64,000 bases of DNA, from the NCBI GenBank assembly GCA_948567375.1, contig OX419760.1, positions 44,888,001 to 44,952,000 of the forward strand, read 5' to 3'. The stretch comes from Lunularia cruciata (taxonomy: Eukaryota; Streptophyta; Marchantiopsida; Lunulariales; Lunulariaceae). Position numbers and translations under genes: made by a program. The notes under the pieces were generated by a model that was not told the DNA's origin, did not search any database, and was given only the letters and a program-made list of their open reading frames with translations. This document shows positions 1 to 12,270 of this stretch, piece by piece; the first letter of the stretch is position 1; the number at the start of each line of letters is the position of its first letter.

Positions 1-9
1 CTTTTACAT

Positions 10-21
10 TGGTATCAGAGC
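10..21 (+). other. Primer-binding site, initiator tRNA-Met type
   Basis: TGGTATCAGAGC lies one base after the end of the LTR and is the complement of the 3' end of plant initiator tRNA-Met, the usual primer of gypsy and copia reverse transcription. The same 12-mer occurs in copy B at 23806-23817. Confidence 0.9.
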
Positions 22-30
22 AGGAATGGG

Positions 31-244
31 ATGGATGGAATTAAGGACCACCAAATCCACTTCCACCAAACCATTGGGATTTTGTGTCCAAATACTACCC
101 AAGCATCGTTTCACATAATTCATCACCTCACACTTTGGTCAAGATTTTTTGCATATGATCACCATATTTGAGGAACCCTTGGTACTTCCGGTTGTAACTT
201 ATGGAGAACGGTGGATGTGCTATTTTTATGTGTTAATAAATTAG
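31..244 (+). pseudogene. Leader ORF remnant, family 1 copy A
   Basis: This is homologous to the 71-residue leader ORF of copy B (23827-24042). The frame is disturbed by a one-base deletion near the residues corresponding to WDF and by one stop (TAA near 118), but the C-terminal stretch containing VLPVVTYGERW and the final TAG are preserved. It ends 33 nt before the gag ATG and is in the gag frame, with only one stop codon between the two in this copy. Confidence 0.55.
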
Positions 245-277
245 ATAGATTGGGAATGGTGTGATAGAGGAGCAACC

Positions 278-1183
278 ATGACGGAAATACCTGATGTTAT
301 CCTTGCTATGCAACAACAAATTGAGCACCTTACTCGATTGTTGGATGAATGAGATCTTTGACAACAAGAGCAAGTAGAGAGAGTACCAATTCAAGAAGGA
401 GAAGATTGGATCAGATTACCTAAACCCAAGGTATTTGAAGGCAAGAATCTCCTAGGTGCAGTGGAGAATTTTGTGTTTGATTGTGAACGTTATTTTGAAG
501 CTACCAATCTACAAGACAAGCAAAAATAGATTCTCTTGGCTTCTAGCCAAATGGATGGATTAGCAAAGCTATGCTGGAGATTTTGAGTGGAGCAAGCCGA
601 ACGATAAATGGTTGCACCAATCTTGACATGGGTAGAATTCAAGAGCGCAATAATTAGTTGGTTCCAAGCTATAAATGCTACACAAGCTGCATGGGATAAG
701 TTAGCAGAGCTGAAATAGATTGGCTCTATAAGAAGTTACATCACATAGTTCCAAAACACCATCATGCGAATTCTTGATATTTTGGAAGGTGAAGCTCTAG
801 ATTGATTCGTGAGGGGCTTGAAGGCAAGAATCAAATTAGAGGTAACCATGCGAGAGCCACAACATTGGAGGAAGCCATGCAATTGGCCAAACATTTTGAT
901 TCCTTGGTGGCAACAACTTGGTCTTGACCTCGACCTCCACAAAGCCTACCAATACACTACACACAAGTGGAGGAGCCAGCACCAATGGAGATTGATGCAA
1001 TTCAATGAAGACCACTTGGCATGGCAGATAGGGAGAAACTACGACAAAATGGTGGTTTTTTTTATTGTTGCCAATTGGGGCATTGCATTGCTGAATGTCT
1101 ACTCAAGAATGGATGACCTCGACAAGTTGCCCAAGTGGAGGTTGTGGAGCGGAAATGATCAGAGAAACAAGGAATCCCAGTAG
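278..1183 (+). pseudogene. gag remnant (capsid and zinc knuckle), copy A
   Basis: The product aligns throughout with copy B gag: N-terminal IPDVILAMQQQIEHLTRLLDE, a capsid-like middle, then the region of the CCHC knuckle near 1055-1100. Several CGA or CAA codons are now TGA or TAG, and an extra base precedes the gag end. A TGA at 803-805 is at the same codon as TGAs in copies B and C. The ORF ends CAG TAG, which shows that the TAG before the stop in copy B is a mutated glutamine codon. Confidence 0.85.
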
Positions 1184-1189
1184 GAGATT

Positions 1190-4100
1190 TCAAGCCACCT
1201 ACTGGGAGCTTGATTAGTTCCAATTGGGATTGAAGGCTTGACCTATGCAAGTTTACTTCACTTGCAAGGTATGATATCTAATTGGGATTGTAGGATTTTG
1301 GTTGATTTTGGAAGTTCAAAGAATTGCACGTTTATGCAAGTAGCAAAGGAATTGGGTATTTCTATCAAGCTAGTGATTGGAAGTAGTTTGATGATGGCGG
1401 ATGGTAGAAAGGGTTTTGCATTTTGCACCTTGCATCCTGTTACCTTCAAGAATAGGAAGGAGTATTTGGAGTGTATGAGGTTTGTAGTGGCACCTCTACA
1501 CTATGATATCATTCTGGGTCTACCTTGGCTTGAATGTCATAAGCTTCAATTCGATTGGACCCGACGCCAAATTCAAGTACAACACCAAGGTAGGAATTTC
1601 TGATTAGGTTGTCTGGCACCTCTGAGTAAGACACCTAAGAATAGTCAGTCCCAAGATGGGAAGTTTGCCAAGAAGGCAACCAAGGAGCAAGCTTGGAAGA
1701 GAGATGAGTCTCTAGAAAGGAAGTTTGTTAGTGAAGCAGCCATAGAGCAAGCTTTAGAGGGAGATAAGTATGTATTTGCAATGTGGATCAAGCCGATTGT
1801 GCAAGACCAATCTGTGGAGGACCAAGAGCCTCGTCAAGCAATGGTTGATTGAATAGTTAAGGAGTTTGCGGATGTGTTTTTGGATGATTTGCCAAAGGGA
1901 TTACTCTCTGATCGAGGTATGCCCTTCAAGATCAAGTTATTGCCAGGGAGTACTCCAGTGAGTAGACCGATCTATCGGCTCTCACCAAAGGAGTTGGAGG
2001 AGTTGCGAACAACACTTATAGAATTGTTGAAGAAGGACTTCATATGACATAGTACCTCTCCTTGGGGAGCACTAGTACTATTTGTTCCAAAGAAGGATGG
2101 AGGACTTTGTTTTTGTATTGATTATCATGGGCTCAATAAGCAAACCATGAAGAATGCATATCCATTGCCTTGGATCTATGACTTGCTTGATCAACTAAGT
2201 GGAGCACGCTACTTTTCCAAGTTGGATCTTTGCAGCAGCTATTGGAAAATTCCTATTGAGAGAGAGGATGTGCAAAAGACTGCCTTTCATACAAGGTACG
2301 GGCATTTTGAGTGGAGAGTTCTACCTTTTGGACTCACTAATGCTCATGCAATCTTCATGGATCAGATGCATCAGGTGTTGGATGGACTATTGGATCGGTC
2401 CGTGGTGGTGTTCTTGGATGATATCTTAATTTATAGTAAGATAGAGGCAGAACACGTGAGCCATGTGCAAGAAGTCCTAAGACGACTATGACAATGGAAA
2501 TTTTACTGCAAGAAGTCAAAGTACACCTTTTGGCAGAAGGAGGTTACCTTCTTGGGTCATAAGATCTCCTCACTGGGGATCAAGATGGAAGAAGAGAAGA
2601 TCAAGGCCATTACTGATTGGCCTACCCCGAAGAATGCTACAAAAGTACAAGCATTCAATGGATTGGCTAGTTTTTACCAACGGTTCATCCATTATTATGC
2701 TCATGTGGCTGCACTATTAACTGACCTCTTGGGAAAGAACTCGAGCTTCAAGTGGACCACCTAGCATGAAGAAGCATTCCAGAAGTTAAAGCATATGGTG
2801 TCTTCAAGACACATTCTTCAACCATATGATCCTCAACTACCCTGTGTGGTTGATTTTGATGCTTCTAACTTGGCAATTGGAGCCATGTTGCAACAAGAAT
2901 TCCCAAATGGACTCCATCCTATTGCCTTTGTGTCTTGCCGACTCAATACAGCTGAAAAAAAATACTCTGCTCAAGATTGAGAACAACTTGTAATGGTATA
3001 CGCCACCAAGGTATAGAGGCATTACCTCTTGGGGAAACAAGTGATCATGCAAACTGATCACAAACCATTGTTGCAGACATTACACTTGGAACACATGAAG
3101 AGTTGACATCATTGATGGGAGGAACAACTCCAACTATATGACATCAAACTTGAGTACAAACTAGGTCGGTTCCATGTCATCCTTGATGCTTTATCACAAT
3201 GACCTGGTCTGAAGTCTCTTCCTCTCATCACAATGGCAATTTCAACAGTGTCAATTGACTCCAAGGTCCAACATGAGTTTCAGTCAGCTCTACATCAAGA
3301 TCTCTTCTTCCGAATGGTACATGGTCACCTTACATCATGCAATAAGGAGTACAACACCTTCTCCATCAAGGAGGGCTTTTTATTCCATGAGGACCGGATC
3401 TATGTTCTAGCTAAAGGTGATCTTTGACTTGTGTGCCTCCAAGAAGCCTATGATTTACCCATTGCTTGTCACATGGGTGTGGATAAGACCTTGGGTACCC
3501 TCCAATGTCAATGGTGGTGGCCCAACATGACACAAGATGTTCGAGAATTTTTTTGATTGTGTGAGAGTTGCCAACGTAACAAGGCCAACAACTAGAAGTC
3601 GAGTGGACTCTTTCAACCACTCGCTGTTCCATCCGCTCACTAGGAGCATGTGAGCTTGGATCTCATCACATCCTTGCCAAAGACAAAATAAGGACACACC
3701 GCAATTGTGGTGTTTGTGGATAAGCTTAGTAAGAAAATCCACTTGGCACCAACTTGTGATATCGTGGATGCTCCAACCTTAGCGCAAATCTACTTTGACA
3801 ATGTCTTAAAGCATCATGGGATACCACGTGTACTCATCTCCAATCGTGATCCTCAATTTACCAGGAAGTTTTGGCAAGCACTCTTCTAGATACTCGGCAC
3901 CAAGCTTGCTTTGTCCACGGCCTATCATCCTCAAATTGATGGACGAACCAAATGTGCATATTGTACATTGGAGGATATGTTGTGTGCCTTTGTCAATGTC
4001 CACCATACCAATTGGAACAAATGTCTTGCAGCTGCAAAATTTGCCTACAACAATTCCAAACAGGCAAGCACAAGATTTTCTCCTTTCTTCTTTCAATTTT

Positions 4101-4740
4101 GGCCAAGATCCGCTTGTTCCAGACTCTCTTCTTGCTCCACTTCCATCTCAGGTTCCTCATACTTCCACATTCTTGACCACTATATCCCAATCTCTCCAAC
4201 AAGCCAAGTCTCACCTCCTTGTTGCTCAGAATTGCCAAAACAATATGCGGACCACCATCATTGTGATCTCACCTTTGAAGTCGGTGATAAAGTCATGTTA
4301 TCCTCTAGTAACCTCCCCCTCCCACTTGATACCCAAGTTTGTAAACTTGCCCCTAATTGGATAGGACCCTTTGATATCACCCAAATTGTCTCTCTTGTTG
4401 CTTATCGACTTGCCTTGCCTTGTCACATGCGTATCCATCTTGTCTTTCATGTTTCCAAGTTAAAACCCTTTGTTCCTAACCCCTCTTCCTTTTCCTCTCA
4501 AGTCCAACCTCCCCCTCTTCTTACCTCCCCCTCTTCTTGTCCCTATCAATGATCATGAGGAGTACGAAGTTGATCAGATCCTTGCACGTCACCATATTCA
4601 ATGAGGCCGTCGCCAACATATGGAGTACAAGGTCCTTTGGAAAGGGTACCCCCTTCATGATGCTACATAGGAACCTCTTTCTCACCTCCAGAATGCACAG
4701 ATGGCCATCCAAGACTTCAAAGCTTCACTGGTAACGAGGA
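1190..4740 (+). pseudogene. pol remnant: protease, RT, RNase H, integrase, chromodomain (copy A)
   Basis: Segments in order are a protease-like block with DFGSS near 1311 (DSGSS in copy B); RT from about 1920 with [12 protein letters not shown] near 2410; RNase H with VVDFDASN near 2850; an integrase HHCC region near 3440-3600; the integrase core with SNRDPQF near 3840; and a chromodomain with EEYEVDQIL and YKVLWKGYP at about 4556-4700. The aspartate of the integrase SDRD motif is Asn here, and the glutamate of the D-x35-E motif is Lys. Many nonsense changes make it inactive. Confidence 0.9.
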
Positions 4741-4766
4741 CGTCACCAACTAGTGGCGGGGGAATA

Positions 4767-5192
4767 TGTAACAATATGGAGTTTAGCGACGAAGTTAGTC
4801 AAGCTTACAAAGTAGCACATGAGACAAATTAGCCTAGAATATTCCGGAAATATCTAGGAAGCTTCTTGGGAAGCTTCCCAGCTAGCTTAGCTTGCACCTC
4901 AAGTAAGAAACTTCTAGAAGGAATCTTCTTGAAGCTTCCAACTAGCTTAGCTTGCACGCCAAGTAGGCGGCTTGTAGAAGGAAGCTTCTTGAGAAGCTTC
5001 CTAGTTAACTTGGCTTGCATTCTAAGAAAGAGGCTTGAGGAAGCTTCTTGAGAAGCTTCTCAAGGGCCTTGTATGCTACCTATAAATACCAAAGCCAAAG
5101 CTCATGCTAGGCATTTGGAGTTTTCCCTCATTCAAGTGTCCCAATGTGAGTTTCCATTCTCTTATTTCTCTCCTCGGATTCGGTCTTTTACA
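4767..5192 (+). repeat. Family-1 3' LTR, copy A (426 bp)
   Basis: Begins TGTAACAATATGG after the purine tract GGCGGGGGAATA and ends TTTTACA, like the 423-bp LTRs of copy B. It includes a TATA box (CTATAAATACC near 5080) and arrays of GAA/TTC units. There is a perfect three-unit array at 4907-4919 and a perfect four-unit array at 4921-4938 (GAATCTTCTTGAAGCTTC). Confidence 0.92.
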
Positions 5193-5201
5193 TTCTAGAA
5201 G

Positions 5202-5219
5202 GAAACTTCTAGAAGCTTC
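5202..5219 (+). promoter_or_regulatory. Perfect four-unit heat-shock-element-like array in copy C 5' LTR
   Basis: GAAACTTCTAGAAGCTTC is GAAnnTTCnnGAAnnTTC, the canonical alternating pentamer array bound by heat-shock factors. It lies about 150 bp upstream of the LTR TATA box (CTATAAATACC near 5349). Family knowledge gives the binding role; activity here is inferred only. Confidence 0.55.
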
Positions 5220-5400
5220 CAACTTGCTTAGTTTGCATGCCAAGTAGGCAACTTCTAGAAGGAAGCTTCTTGGATAACTTGGCTTGCACTCCAAGAAAGC
5301 GGCTCAAGGAAGCTTCTTGAGAAGTTTCTCAAGAGCCTTGTATGCTTCCTATAAATACCAGAGCTGAAGATCATGCTAGGCATTCAAAGTTTTCCCATAC

Positions 5401-6130
5401 TGTAATACCAAGAGCTAGCCATATGATCTAGATGTGAAATTTGGTTTGGTAACATCTAGAATGATGTTATACATGATGGTCAAAATAGATAAGATAGAAG
5501 TATCACCAAAAGAGTACTTCTACTAATAGGGCAGAAACCGAAATAGACTTGAGAACCTTAGAACCAATAGCTAGACATATGATTTAAAGGTGAGAATTGG
5601 TTTGGTAACATCTGGAAGGATGTTACACATGATGGACTAAATAGATCAGAAAGAGGTATCACCAAAAGGGGACTTCTACTAATAGAGTAGGAATAGAAAT
5701 ATGCTTGAAATCTTTGAAGGCAATTTTGGAGGCCTAAACGGATGAATTAGACCTTGAAAATGTGCAGATCCCCCCCCCCAATGGAGGAAAGGCTGGCCTC
5801 CCCTCCCCCCTGCTTTGTCTCGTTGAGAGCTTTCCAACGGTACCTTACGCGATTTTGAGATTCCTATAGGAAGATTCCTTGAAAGATTCCCTCTGGTCAA
5901 AGCTTGTTTGACCAACTAGATAGGACCTAGACCAGACATGTCACCCATCAAAGTAAGTAATCCAAGGGTGGAGCTTGCTAACATGTCATCTATCTGTGTC
6001 CCTAATCCTATGGTGGAGCTTCCTTGGAGGAGATTCTCTTTGTCTATATAATAAAGAGAAGGTGCTCCCTTGGGGCATCAAATGTTTGAGTGTGCAATCT
6101 ATGTTTTCTCTCTTCTCTTGCAGTATTACA
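5401..6130 (+). repeat. Family-2 solo LTR (730 bp) with CATAC target duplication
   Basis: Starts TGTAATACC, ends TATTACA, and has no internal sequence. It is flanked by the direct repeat CATAC at 5396-5400 and 6131-6135, so it is a solo LTR left by LTR-LTR recombination. It is inserted in the 5' LTR of copy C. It is closely related to the LTRs at 51493-52229 and 52774-53510 and to the split one at 38342-43663. Confidence 0.93.
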
Positions 6131-6197
6131 CATACTCAAGTGTTCCAATGTGATCTTCCATTCTACTATTTCTCTCTGTGGTCTTGATCTTTTACAT

Positions 6198-6209
6198 TGG
6201 TATTAGAGC
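6198..6209 (+). other. Primer-binding site of copy C (one mismatch)
   Basis: TGGTATTAGAGC follows the LTR end at 6196. One C-to-T change separates it from the initiator tRNA-Met complement seen in copies A and B. Confidence 0.85.
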
Positions 6210-6448
6210 AAGAATGGGATGGACCACCAAATCTATTTCTACCAAACCATTGAGATTTTTGTGTCCAAGTACTACCCAAGCATCATTCTACATAGTTCAT
6301 CATTTCACACTTTGGGCAAGATTTTCTAAATACAATCAGCTTGTTTGAGGATCCCTTCGTACTTCCGGTTGTAACTTATGGAGAAAGATGGAAATGTTGC
6401 ATCTATGTCTTAATAAATTAGGTAGATTAGGGGTGGTGTGATAGAGCC

Positions 6449-7360
6449 ATGGCGGCAATGCTGGAGGTTATCATTGCTATACAATAACAAATTGAGCACC
6501 TTACTCGATTTTTGGATGAACAAGATTATTGATGAAAAGAGCATGTAGAGAGAGTACTAGTTTGAGAAGGAGAAGACCAAATCCACTTTCCAAAACCTAA
6601 GTTTTTCAAAGGCAAGAATCTTCCAAGTGTAGTGGAGAATTTTATGTTTGATTGCAAATGTTATTTCAAGGCTACCAATCTTCAAGATGAGCAGAAATAG
6701 ATTCTCTTGGCTCCCAACCAATTGGATGGAGTAGCAAAGCTATGGTGGCAATTTTAGGTGGAGTGAGCTAAACGGAAAATTGTTACACCAATCTTGACAT
6801 GAACAAAGTTCAAGGGTGAAATAATTGGTCAATTCCAAGCTATAAATGCCATGCAAGTTGCACAAGAAAGGTTGGCAATGTTGAAGTAGATTTTCTCAAT
6901 AAGAAGTTACATCAGCAATTCTAGAACACCATCATGCAAATTCCAAATATACTAGAAGGTGAAGCTTTGGATTGATTTGTGAGGGGCTTGAAGTCATGAA
7001 CCAAATTAGAGGTGATTATGAAATAACCACAACATTTGGAAGAAGCCATGTAGCTGGCCAAATACTTTGATTCCTTGGTTGTAACAACTTGGTCTTGACC
7101 TTGACCTCCACAAAACCTACCAATACATTACACACGGGTGGAGGAGCCGGTACCAATAGAGATTAATGCCATTCAACGGAGACTACTTGGCACTATAGAT
7201 AAAGAAAATTGTGATAGAATGATGGTTTTTTCTATTGTCACCAAATTGGACATCGCATTGCAGAATGTCCACTCAAGAATGGATGACATCAACAAGTTGC
7301 CCATATGGAGTTTGTGGAGCAGAATGATCAAGGAATCGAGGAATCCCAATAGAAGAATTT
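6449..7360 (+). pseudogene. gag remnant, copy C
   Basis: Homologous to copy B gag from the ATG through the capsid region to the end of gag, with numerous stops. The TGA at the LD-stop-FV codon is shared with copies A and B. The leader ORF upstream (to the TAG near 6422) keeps its frame with one internal TAG and still reads VLPVVTYGERW. The frameshift-signal region here is eroded: no GGGAAAC and an imperfect stem. Confidence 0.85.
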
Positions 7361-7444
7361 GAGCCACCTGTTGAGAACTTGATTAGTTCCAATGGAATCA
7401 AAGGCTTGACCTGTGTAAATTTGCTTCACTTGCAAGGTATGAAA

Positions 7445-8136
7445 TGTGAACCGACCTATCTTTCACTCAGGATGAACCTCTGATGGCTTTTATGGTAGCA
7501 CACCATGGACTAAGAAGGCAAGGAACTCCAACTCCATCATACTCCTCCAAGGCTAACACTCTAAGACTCAAGACATTGCTCACTAGAGAACTCAATGAGA
7601 GAAAGATAGTTTCAAATGAAAGGATGATGAGTACCTCCTCACCCCTAGTTTATATACTTGTGAAATAGTTGTGCACCAAAGTTACTAATTACTAGAGTAA
7701 CTCAAGTTACTAGGCTAAAAGTCAAGTAAAGTCAAAAAGTATAAAGGAATATCCATCCACATGGGCATATTCCACTAAGCATGTGATCTTATCTTGACCC
7801 AACCACTTAGTCAAGGATTCCTTCATATGGGCTATCCTTGGACTATAAAAGAATCCAAAACAAAAAGGCTTGTGGGCCCAAGAGTTCTCAATTCTTTCTT
7901 CAAAGCCAAACATCTAGGAATAATACCAAGTCAACACACTAGAATCCAAAATAATGGTGCTCATTTTTTCCACTTCCTCTAAAGTAAAGTCCCTTCTATC
8001 TTGGTTATGATTAACTTTAGCTAATCATGACTAATGTAGAACTATCCTTTATCTCTATATTAATAATATCTCTCAAGTACTAATAATACCAAACTAAATA
8101 TAACAATATTATATACATGCACAAATAGATGTTATA
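7445..8136 (+). repeat. Family-4 solo LTR (692 bp) inside copy C
   Basis: Begins TGTGAACCG and ends near TGTTATA (TGTTACA in the best copy). It interrupts copy C just before the protease motif: GCAAGGTATGA lies before it and the continuing protease sequence after it. The target duplication is imperfect (GAAA against GATAT). A short ORF starting MAFMVAHHGLRRQGTPTP recurs in the other family-4 LTRs but is probably non-coding. Confidence 0.85.
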
Positions 8137-11100
8137 GATATTTGATCATGGTTGTAGGATTTTAGTTGATTCAAGAAGTTTATAAAATTGTATGTCTATG
8201 CAATTAGCGAATAAATTATGTATTCCTATCAATTAATTAGAAGTAGATTGATGATGGTGGATAGTAGAAAGGGTTTTGCATTCCGTACCTTGCATCTTGC
8301 TACCTTCAAGATTGGGAAAAAGTATTAAGAGTGTATGAGGTTTGTAGTGGCACCTCTACACTATGATGTCATTCTTGGTCTACCCTGGCTTGAAAATCAT
8401 AAGGTTCAATTTGATAGGAACCGACAACAAATTCAAGTACCAAGGTAAGAATTTTTTTATTAGGTTGTCTAGCACCTCTAAGTAAGACACCTAAGAGTAG
8501 TCAATCCCAAGATGTGAAGTTTGTTGAGAAGGTAGTCATAGAGCAAGCTTTGAAGGGAGATGAATTGCTAAATGAGAAATTTATCAATGAAGCAGCCATA
8601 GATCAAGCTTTGGAGAAAGATAGGTCTATTTTTGTGGTGTGGATCAAGCAGATTGCACAAGGAGAATCTGAGGGGAGTCAGAAGCCTCATCAAGCAATGG
8701 TTGATCTAATAGTTAAGGAGTTTGCGGATGTGTTTCCAAATGATCTACCAAAGGATTACCCTCTGATCATGGTATGCCCTTCAAGATTGAGTTATTGCTA
8801 GGGAGTACTCCAATGAGTAGACCAATCTCTCGGCTCTCACCAAAGGAGTTGGAGGAGTTGCGGACAACACTTATAGAGTTGTTGGAGAAGGATTTCATAC
8901 AGCATAGTACATCTCCTTGGGGAGCATTGGTACTATTTGTTCCAAAGAAGGATGGAAGATTTCATTTTTGTATTGATTATTGTGGATTGAATAAACAAAT
9001 AATCAAGAATGCTTATCCCTTGCTTCAAATTGATAACTTGCTTGATCAATTGAGTGAAGCACGATACTTCTCTAAGTTGGATCTTTGCATTGACTATTGG
9101 CAAATCCCCATTGATAGAGAAGATGTGCAAAAGATTGCCTTTCGCACAAGGTATGGGCATTTTGAGTGGAGAGTTCTACCTTTTGGGCTCACTAATGCTC
9201 CAACAATCTTCATGGACCAAATGCATTGGGTGTTGGATAGACTATTGGATCAATATGTGGTGGTATTCTTGGATGATATCTTAATCTATAGTAAGACAAA
9301 GGTAGAACACATGAATCACGTGCGAGAAGTCCTAAGACGACTTCGACTATGGAAATTTTATTGCAAGAAGTTGAAGTATGCCTTTTGGTAGAAAAAGGTT
9401 ACCTTCTTGGGTCACAAGATGGAAGAGGAGAAAATCAAGGCCATTATTGATTGGCCTGCTCCAAAGGATGCTACAAATATACAAGCATTTAATGGATTGA
9501 CCAGTTTTTACCAATGGTTCATCCATTATTATGCCCATGTGGCCGCACCATTGACTGATCTCTTGGGAAAGAACTTGAGCTTTTGGTAGACCACTAAGCA
9601 CAAAGCTGAAACATATGGTGTCTTTAGGACCCATTCTTCAACCATATGATCCACAACTACCTTGTGTGGTTGATTTCAATACTTCTAACTTTGTGATTGG
9701 AGCCGTGTTGCAGCAAGAATTCCCCGATGGATTACATCCCATTGCCTTTGTGTCTTGCCGCCTAAATATAGCTAGAAGGAATTACTTTGCTTGAGATCAA
9801 GAACAACTAGCAATGGTATATGCCACCAAGGTATGGAGGCATTATCTCTTGGGGAAACAAGTGGTCATGCAAACTGATCACAAACCATTGTTGCAGACAT
9901 TACATTTGGAACACTTGGAACACATGAAGAGTCAACATCATCAATAGGAGGAACAACTATAATTGTTTGATATCAAACTTGAGTACAAACCCGGTTGGTT
10001 CCATGTCATCATTGATACCCTATCACAATGACCTGATTTGAAGTCTCTTCCTCTCATCACAACGGCAATTACAATAGTATCAATTGACTCCAAAGTCCAA
10101 ATTGAGTTTAAGACAACTCTACAACAAGATCCTTTCTTTCAGATGGTACAAAGTCATCTTGCAACATGCAACAAGGAGTGCAATACTTTCTCCTACAAGG
10201 AAGGCCTTCTATTTTGTAAGAACCAAATTTATTTTCTAGCCAAGGGTGATCTCTAACTTGTGTGCCTCCAAGAAGCCCATGACTTACCAATAGTTGGTCA
10301 CATGGGTGTGGACAAGACCTTGGGTACCCTCCAATGCCAATGGTGGTGGCCCAAGATGACACCAAATATTTGAGAGTTTTTTGATTGTGTAAGAGTTGCC
10401 AACGCAACAAGGCCAAAAACCAAAAACCGAGTGGACTCCTTCAACCACTTCCCATTCCATTTGCTCGATCAGAACACGTGAGCTTGGATCTCATCACATC
10501 CTTGCCCAAGACAAAGCAAGGTCACACGACAATTGTGGTGCTTGTGGATAAGCTTAGTAAGAAAATCCATTTGCCACCAACCTTTGATATTCATGGATGC
10601 TCCAACATCATCATAGAACTACTTTGACAATGTCTTTAAGCATTATGAGATGTTGTGTGTACTCATATCCAATCGTGATCCTCAATCCACTAAAAAGTTT
10701 TGGCAAGCATTCTTCCAGATACTCAACACCAAGCTTGCTTTGTCCACAACCTATCATCCTCAAACTGATGGACAAACTAAACATGCAAATTTCACTTTGG
10801 AGGATATACTTTGTGCCTTTGTCAACATTCAATATACCAATTGGGATGAATGTCTTGCAGTTGCGGAGTTTGTATAAAATAATTCCAAGCATGAAAGCAT
10901 CATATTTTTTCCTTTCTTCCTCAATTTTGGCAAAGATCCACTTGTTCCAGATTCCTTTCTTGCTCCTCCTCCATCTCATGTCCCTCATACTTCAACTTTC
11001 TTGACCACCATATCCCAATCTCTCCAACAAGCCAAATCTCACCTTCTTGTTGCCCAAAACCGTCAAAAACAATATGTAGATCACCATCATCGTGATCTCA

Positions 11101-11333
11101 CCTTTCAAGTTGGTGATAAGGTCATGCTCTCATCTAGTAACCTACCCCTCCCACTTGATACCCAAGTCCATAAACTTGCTCCTAATTGGATAAGACCCTT
11201 TGATGTCACCCAAATCATCTCTTCTATTGCTTATCAACTTGCCTTGCCTTGTCATATGCGTATCCACCCTATCTTTCATGTTTCCAAGTTGAAATATTTT
11301 GTTCCTAACCCATCTTCTTTTTCCTCTCGTTTT
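8137..11333 (+). pseudogene. pol remnant: protease, RT, RNase H, integrase (copy C)
   Basis: RT is the best-preserved part (8774-9391), with FVPKKDG near 8937 and [12 protein letters not shown] near 9258. RNase H follows to about 9900, then the integrase zinc region near 10260-10420 and core near 10450-10880. The core shows SNRDPQ (Asp to Asn) and TDGQTKHAN (Glu to Lys). A stretch near 9410 lacks residues present in copies A and B. The reading frame is broken in many places and the gene is dead. Confidence 0.88.
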
Positions 11334-12020
11334 TGTGAGCCGGCATGTCTCTCACTTAGGATGAACCTCTGATGGCTATTATGGTAGCGCACCATGGACT
11401 AAGAAGGCAAGGAACACCAACTCCATCATACTCTTCCAAGGCTAACACTCTAAGACTCAAACATTGCTCACTAGAGAACTCAATGAGAGAGATAATTGTA
11501 AATGAAAGGATGATAAGCCTCCTCACCCCTTGTTTATATACTTGTGAAATAGTTATGCACCAAAGTTAATAATTACTGGAATAACTCAAGTTACTAGGCT
11601 AAAATTCAAGTAAAGTCAAAAATTATAAAAGAATATCCATCCACATAGGCATATTCCACTAAGCATGTGATCTTATCTTGACCCAACCACTAAGTCAAGG
11701 ATTCCTTCACATGGGCTATCCTTGGACTATAGAAGAATCCAAAACAAAAAGGCTTGTGGGCCCAAGAGTTCTCAATTCTTTCTTCAAAGCCAAACACCTA
11801 GGAATAATACCAAGTCAAAACACTAAAATCCAAAATAGTGGTGCTCATCTTTTCCACTTCCTCTAAAGTAAGGTCCCTTCTATCTTAGCTATGACTAACT
11901 TTAGCTAATCATGACTAATGTAGAACCAACCTTTATCTCTATATAAATAATATCTATTAAGTACTTGTAATACCAAGCTAAATATCGCAATATCACACAC
12001 ATGCACAAATTGGTGTTACA
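11334..12020 (+). repeat. Family-4 solo LTR (687 bp) inside copy C
   Basis: TGTGAGCCGG to GGTGTTACA. It interrupts copy C between the integrase C-terminal region and the chromodomain, since the flanks rejoin in register with copies A and B. No clear target duplication is visible. Confidence 0.88.
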
Positions 12021-12262
12021 TGTCCAACCTCCTCTTCCTACCGTCCCTATCAATGATCATGAGGAGTACAAAGTTGATCATATCCTTGCACGACACCACA
12101 TCCAACAAGGCCTCCAACAACATATGGAGTACAAGTTCCTTTGGAAAGGGTATTCCCTTCATGATACCACATGAGAACCTTTTTCTCACCTCCAAAATGC
12201 ACAAACTGCCATCCAGGAGTTTGAAGCTTCATTGGTGGCAAGGACATCACAAATTAGCGGTG
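12021..12262 (+). pseudogene. Chromodomain end of copy C pol
   Basis: Reads EEYKVDHILARHHIQQG and YKFLWKGYSLHDTT, then a stop where Trp is expected, then EPFSHLQNAQ. This is the chromodomain that ends family-1 pol and resumes after the solo LTR. Chromodomains of this type are thought to steer integration towards heterochromatin (family knowledge). Confidence 0.85.
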
Positions 12263-12270
12263 GGGGAATA

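Larger units (their letters stand above)
1..5192 (+). mobile_element. Family-1 Ty3/gypsy chromovirus, copy A (decayed, 5' LTR cut by window edge)
   Basis: Bases 1-8 match the last 8 bases of the family-1 LTR. They are followed by the primer-binding site, a leader ORF remnant, gag, protease, reverse transcriptase, RNase H, integrase and chromodomain in gypsy order, a purine tract and a 3' LTR. Every coding segment has stops or frameshifts, many explained by C-to-T or G-to-A changes relative to copy B (for example CGA to TGA). The order pol then integrase then chromodomain places it among the chromoviruses. It abuts the truncated 5' LTR of copy C at 5192/5193. Confidence 0.93.

Noticed and set aside
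7483-7668. Short ORF (MAFMVAHHGLRRQGTPTP...) that recurs at 11372, 56372 and 58219
   Set aside because: It lies within family-4 LTRs; the similarity is explained by the repeat itself and the C-termini shift frame between copies.
11330-11340. Target duplication for the family-4 LTR at 11334-12020
   Set aside because: The flanks CGTTT and TGTCC do not match well enough to call one.
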